A stretch of DNA of 64,000 nucleotides from Lysobacterales bacterium. Lineage in GTDB: Bacteria > Pseudomonadota > Gammaproteobacteria > Xanthomonadales > Rhodanobacteraceae. The stretch covers positions 186,001 through 250,000 of the forward strand of contig JADKJL010000001.1 in assembly GCA_016721015.1 (NCBI GenBank). The letters run 5' to 3'. A program made the translations under genes and the position numbers. Each line of letters begins with the position of its first letter. Position 1 is the first letter of the stretch. This document shows positions 62,687-64,000 of the stretch, piece by piece. The notes under the pieces were generated by a model. It saw only the letters and a program-made list of their open reading frames with translations. It ran no database searches and was not told the origin of the DNA.

Positions 62687-63436
62687 TCAGATCCGGTAGC
62701 CCCGATGGATCGCGACAATACCAGCCGAAAGGTTGCGCACATCGACCCGGGCCAGACCCGCTTCCTCCATCATTGCCTTCAAGCTTGCCTGGTCGGGGTG
62801 TTTGCGAATCGACTCGGCCAGATAGCGATAACTGGCCTCATCGCCAGCAATCCACTTGCCGATGCGCGGCAAGACCGAAAACGAGTGGAAATCATAGAGC
62901 GGCTTGAGCAGCGGTTCGCGAACCGCTGAGAACTCGAGCACCAACGCACGACCGCCCACTTTGAGCACACGATGGATCTCGGCCAGGGCTTTTTCCTTGC
63001 GCGTCACATTGCGCAGACCGAAGGCCATGGTCACGCAATCGAAGCTCTGATCCGGGAACGGCAGCGCCTCGGCATCGACCTGGCTGTAATCCAGACCACG
63101 CAGCAGACCACGATCAATCAGCCGATCGCGGCCGACCCGCAACATGTCGCCATTGATGTCGGCGATGACGATACGTCCATCCTTGCCGACCCGCGGCAGC
63201 AACAGCGCCGCGATGTCACCCGTGCCGCCGGCCAGATCAAGCACGTGATCGCCCGCACGCACGCCGCTGGTGGCGACGAAGTGACGCTTCCACAAGCGAT
63301 GCACGCCGAACGACATGAGGTCATTCATGATGTCGTAGTTGCGCGCAACCGAGGTGAAGACTTCGCCGACCAGACGCGCCTTGTCGCCCTCGGCGACGTC
63401 TCGATAACCGAAATGGGTGGTGTCTGTGCTGTTCAT
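62687..63436 (-). CDS. ubiE: Ubiquinone/menaquinone biosynthesis C-methyltransferase
   Basis: SAM-dependent methyltransferase for the C-methyl step of ubiquinone and menaquinone synthesis. The ATG at 63436 ([20 protein letters not shown]) gives 249 residues, against 251 in E. coli. Motifs: '[20 protein letters not shown]', '[20 protein letters not shown]', '[20 protein letters not shown]' (SAM-binding), '[20 protein letters not shown]' and '[20 protein letters not shown]'. The frame is open upstream through the heptamer repeat to 63646, but that would add an unnatural E-T-R-N-P-K-P run and is rejected. Confidence 0.95.
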   Translation of the reverse strand: MNSTDTTHFGYRDVAEGDKARLVGEVFTSVARNYDIMNDLMSFGVHRLWKRHFVATSGVRAGDHVLDLAGGTGDIAALLLPRVGKDGRIVIADINGDMLRVGRDRLIDRGLLRGLDYSQVDAEALPFPDQSFDCVTMAFGLRNVTRKEKALAEIHRVLKVGGRALVLEFSAVREPLLKPLYDFHSFSVLPRIGKWIAGDEASYRYLAESIRKHPDQASLKAMMEEAGLARVDVRNLSAGIVAIHRGYRI

Positions 63437-63506
63437 GACTGACATCCTAGCGGATTCGGGGCGCGGGATGACCAGCCGTTCGACTGTTGAAAACCGAAAG
63501 CCGAAA

Positions 63507-63650
63507 TTCGGGTTTCGGGTTTCGGGTTTCGGGTTTCGGGTTTCGGGTTTCGGGTTTCGGGTTTCGGGTTTCGGGTTTCGGGTTTCGGGTTTTTCGGGTT
63601 TCGGGTTTCGGGATTCGGGATTCGAGGTTCGAGGTTCGAGGTTCAAGGTT
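63507..63650. repeat. TTCGGGT heptamer minisatellite
   Basis: About twelve uninterrupted TTCGGGT copies (63507-63590), a short break, then more copies decaying through TTCGGGA to TTCGAGG. It sits just upstream of ubiE. Confidence 0.92.
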
Positions 63651-63667
63651 GGAGAAGTAGATTCGTG

Positions 63668-63729
63668 GGAGCGGCTTCAGCCGCGATGCTTGTCATCACA
63701 GGCACGAGCATCGCGGCTGAAGCCGCTCC
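63668..63729. repeat. REP-like palindrome (same family as the 27-kb array)
   Basis: A perfect 23-bp inverted repeat, with left arm beginning GGAGCGGCTTCAGCCGCGAT and right arm ending GCTGAAGCCGCTCC, around a 16-base loop. Its core is a G/C-variant of the units at 26882-27735. Confidence 0.9.
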
Positions 63730-63850
63730 TCACCCCACTCACCCTCACCCTCCTCCTCACCACTCACCACTCACCGCTCACCACTCACCACTCACCACTC
63801 CTCACTCCCCACTCCCCACTCCCCACTCCCGATTCCCGATTCCCGATTCC
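63730..63850. repeat. Degenerate C-rich simple repeats
   Basis: Runs of CACTCAC, CCCACTC and CGATTCC units follow one another. No gene or binding site is seen in them. They separate the palindrome from the last gene. Confidence 0.85.
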
Positions 63851-63873
63851 CAGCTCCAACGCACGCCGCACTC

Positions 63874-64000
63874 TCAATCCGTAACGCGCTTGCGCAAGGT
63901 CAGGCGTGCGCTGGGCGCGGCGCTGCGGATGACGCCGAGTTCGCTGGCGACATCGACGTACCCGAGCAGGGAGGCGACTTCGCCAGCCGTGCGACCCAGC
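63874..64000 (-). CDS. C-terminal end of an unidentified protein (cut by window edge)
   Basis: The last 42 codons are open on the minus strand and end in TGA at 63874: '...LGRTAGEVASLLGYVDVASE' then 'LGVIRSAAPSARLTLRKRVT' and Asp. Codon use is typical of the neighbouring genes, so it is probably a real gene end. I do not recognise the family from this fragment. Confidence 0.55.
   Translation of the reverse strand, partial: LGRTAGEVASLLGYVDVASELGVIRSAAPSARLTLRKRVTD

Noticed and set aside
63507..63610. Telomere-like TTCGGGT repeats
   Set aside because: Normal genes lie on both sides, and such heptamers are ordinary minisatellites in these bacteria.
63437..63646. N-terminal extension of UbiE made of E-T-R-N-P-K-P repeats
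   Set aside because: It is the translated heptamer minisatellite; UbiE of normal length starts at 63436.

Overview
The window looks like chromosomal DNA of a GC-rich gammaproteobacterium of the Lysobacterales (Xanthomonadales), most like the Rhodanobacteraceae (Dokdonella-type). The grounds are the TonB-receptor style, the gpmI-envC-ctpA operon, a lipoyl-bearing dihydrolipoamide dehydrogenase next to aceF, many large secreted repeat proteins, and 'GTGGGAGCGGCTTCAGCCGC' palindromes of the kind scattered through these genomes. This assignment is inference from gene style, not a database match. No rRNA, tRNA, CRISPR array or prophage was seen.

Layout, left part (1-33.5 kb, mostly intact genes). 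A TonB-dependent receptor is cut by the left edge and diverges from a soluble lytic transglycosylase. Then come a secreted FG-GAP repeat protein, an NDUFA9-like NAD(P)-binding protein, the CCA-adding enzyme, a secreted protein with a C-terminal anchor, a luciferase-like monooxygenase, an RNA pseudouridine synthase, a redoxin, a secreted amidohydrolase, a DUF2846-type lipoprotein, an M28 peptidase, a DUF4398/OmpA envelope pair, a delta-60 repeat protein, a Ser/Thr kinase with TPRs followed by an ECF sigma factor, a MITE-like element, putP, a 'TVNGSI' repeat protein, a six-unit palindromic repeat array, the gpmI-envC-ctpA operon and two small secreted proteins.

Right part (33.6-64 kb). aceF and lpdA (pyruvate dehydrogenase E2 and E3, no E1 visible) are followed by a ParA-like ATPase. 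Next comes a block of more than 16 kb, all on the minus strand, with three giant secreted proteins: two parallel beta-helix proteins whose last ~1.55 kb are almost identical DNA, and one beta-helix/Calx-beta protein with 354-bp tandem DNA repeats and an IPTL-like C-terminus. A peptide-degradation cluster follows (tricorn-like protease, M24 aminopeptidase, M1 aminopeptidase), then a LuxR-type regulator without a visible LuxI, ubiE, a zone of simple repeats, and the C-terminus of an unidentified gene.

Three points stand out. (1) Secreted proteins of unrelated fold share a short D-x-[IL]-F-x-x-[GS]-F-[DE]-like motif at or near the C-terminus, which may be an unrecognised sorting or anchoring signal. 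(2) A 283-bp non-autonomous element has perfect terminal inverted repeats, TTAA flanks and nested internal inverted repeats. (3) Most genes between about 34 and 62 kb carry frameshifts, including genes expected to be essential, while the left 33 kb has none; this points to sequence error more than to real pseudogenes, and frameshifted genes are annotated as single genes for that reason.
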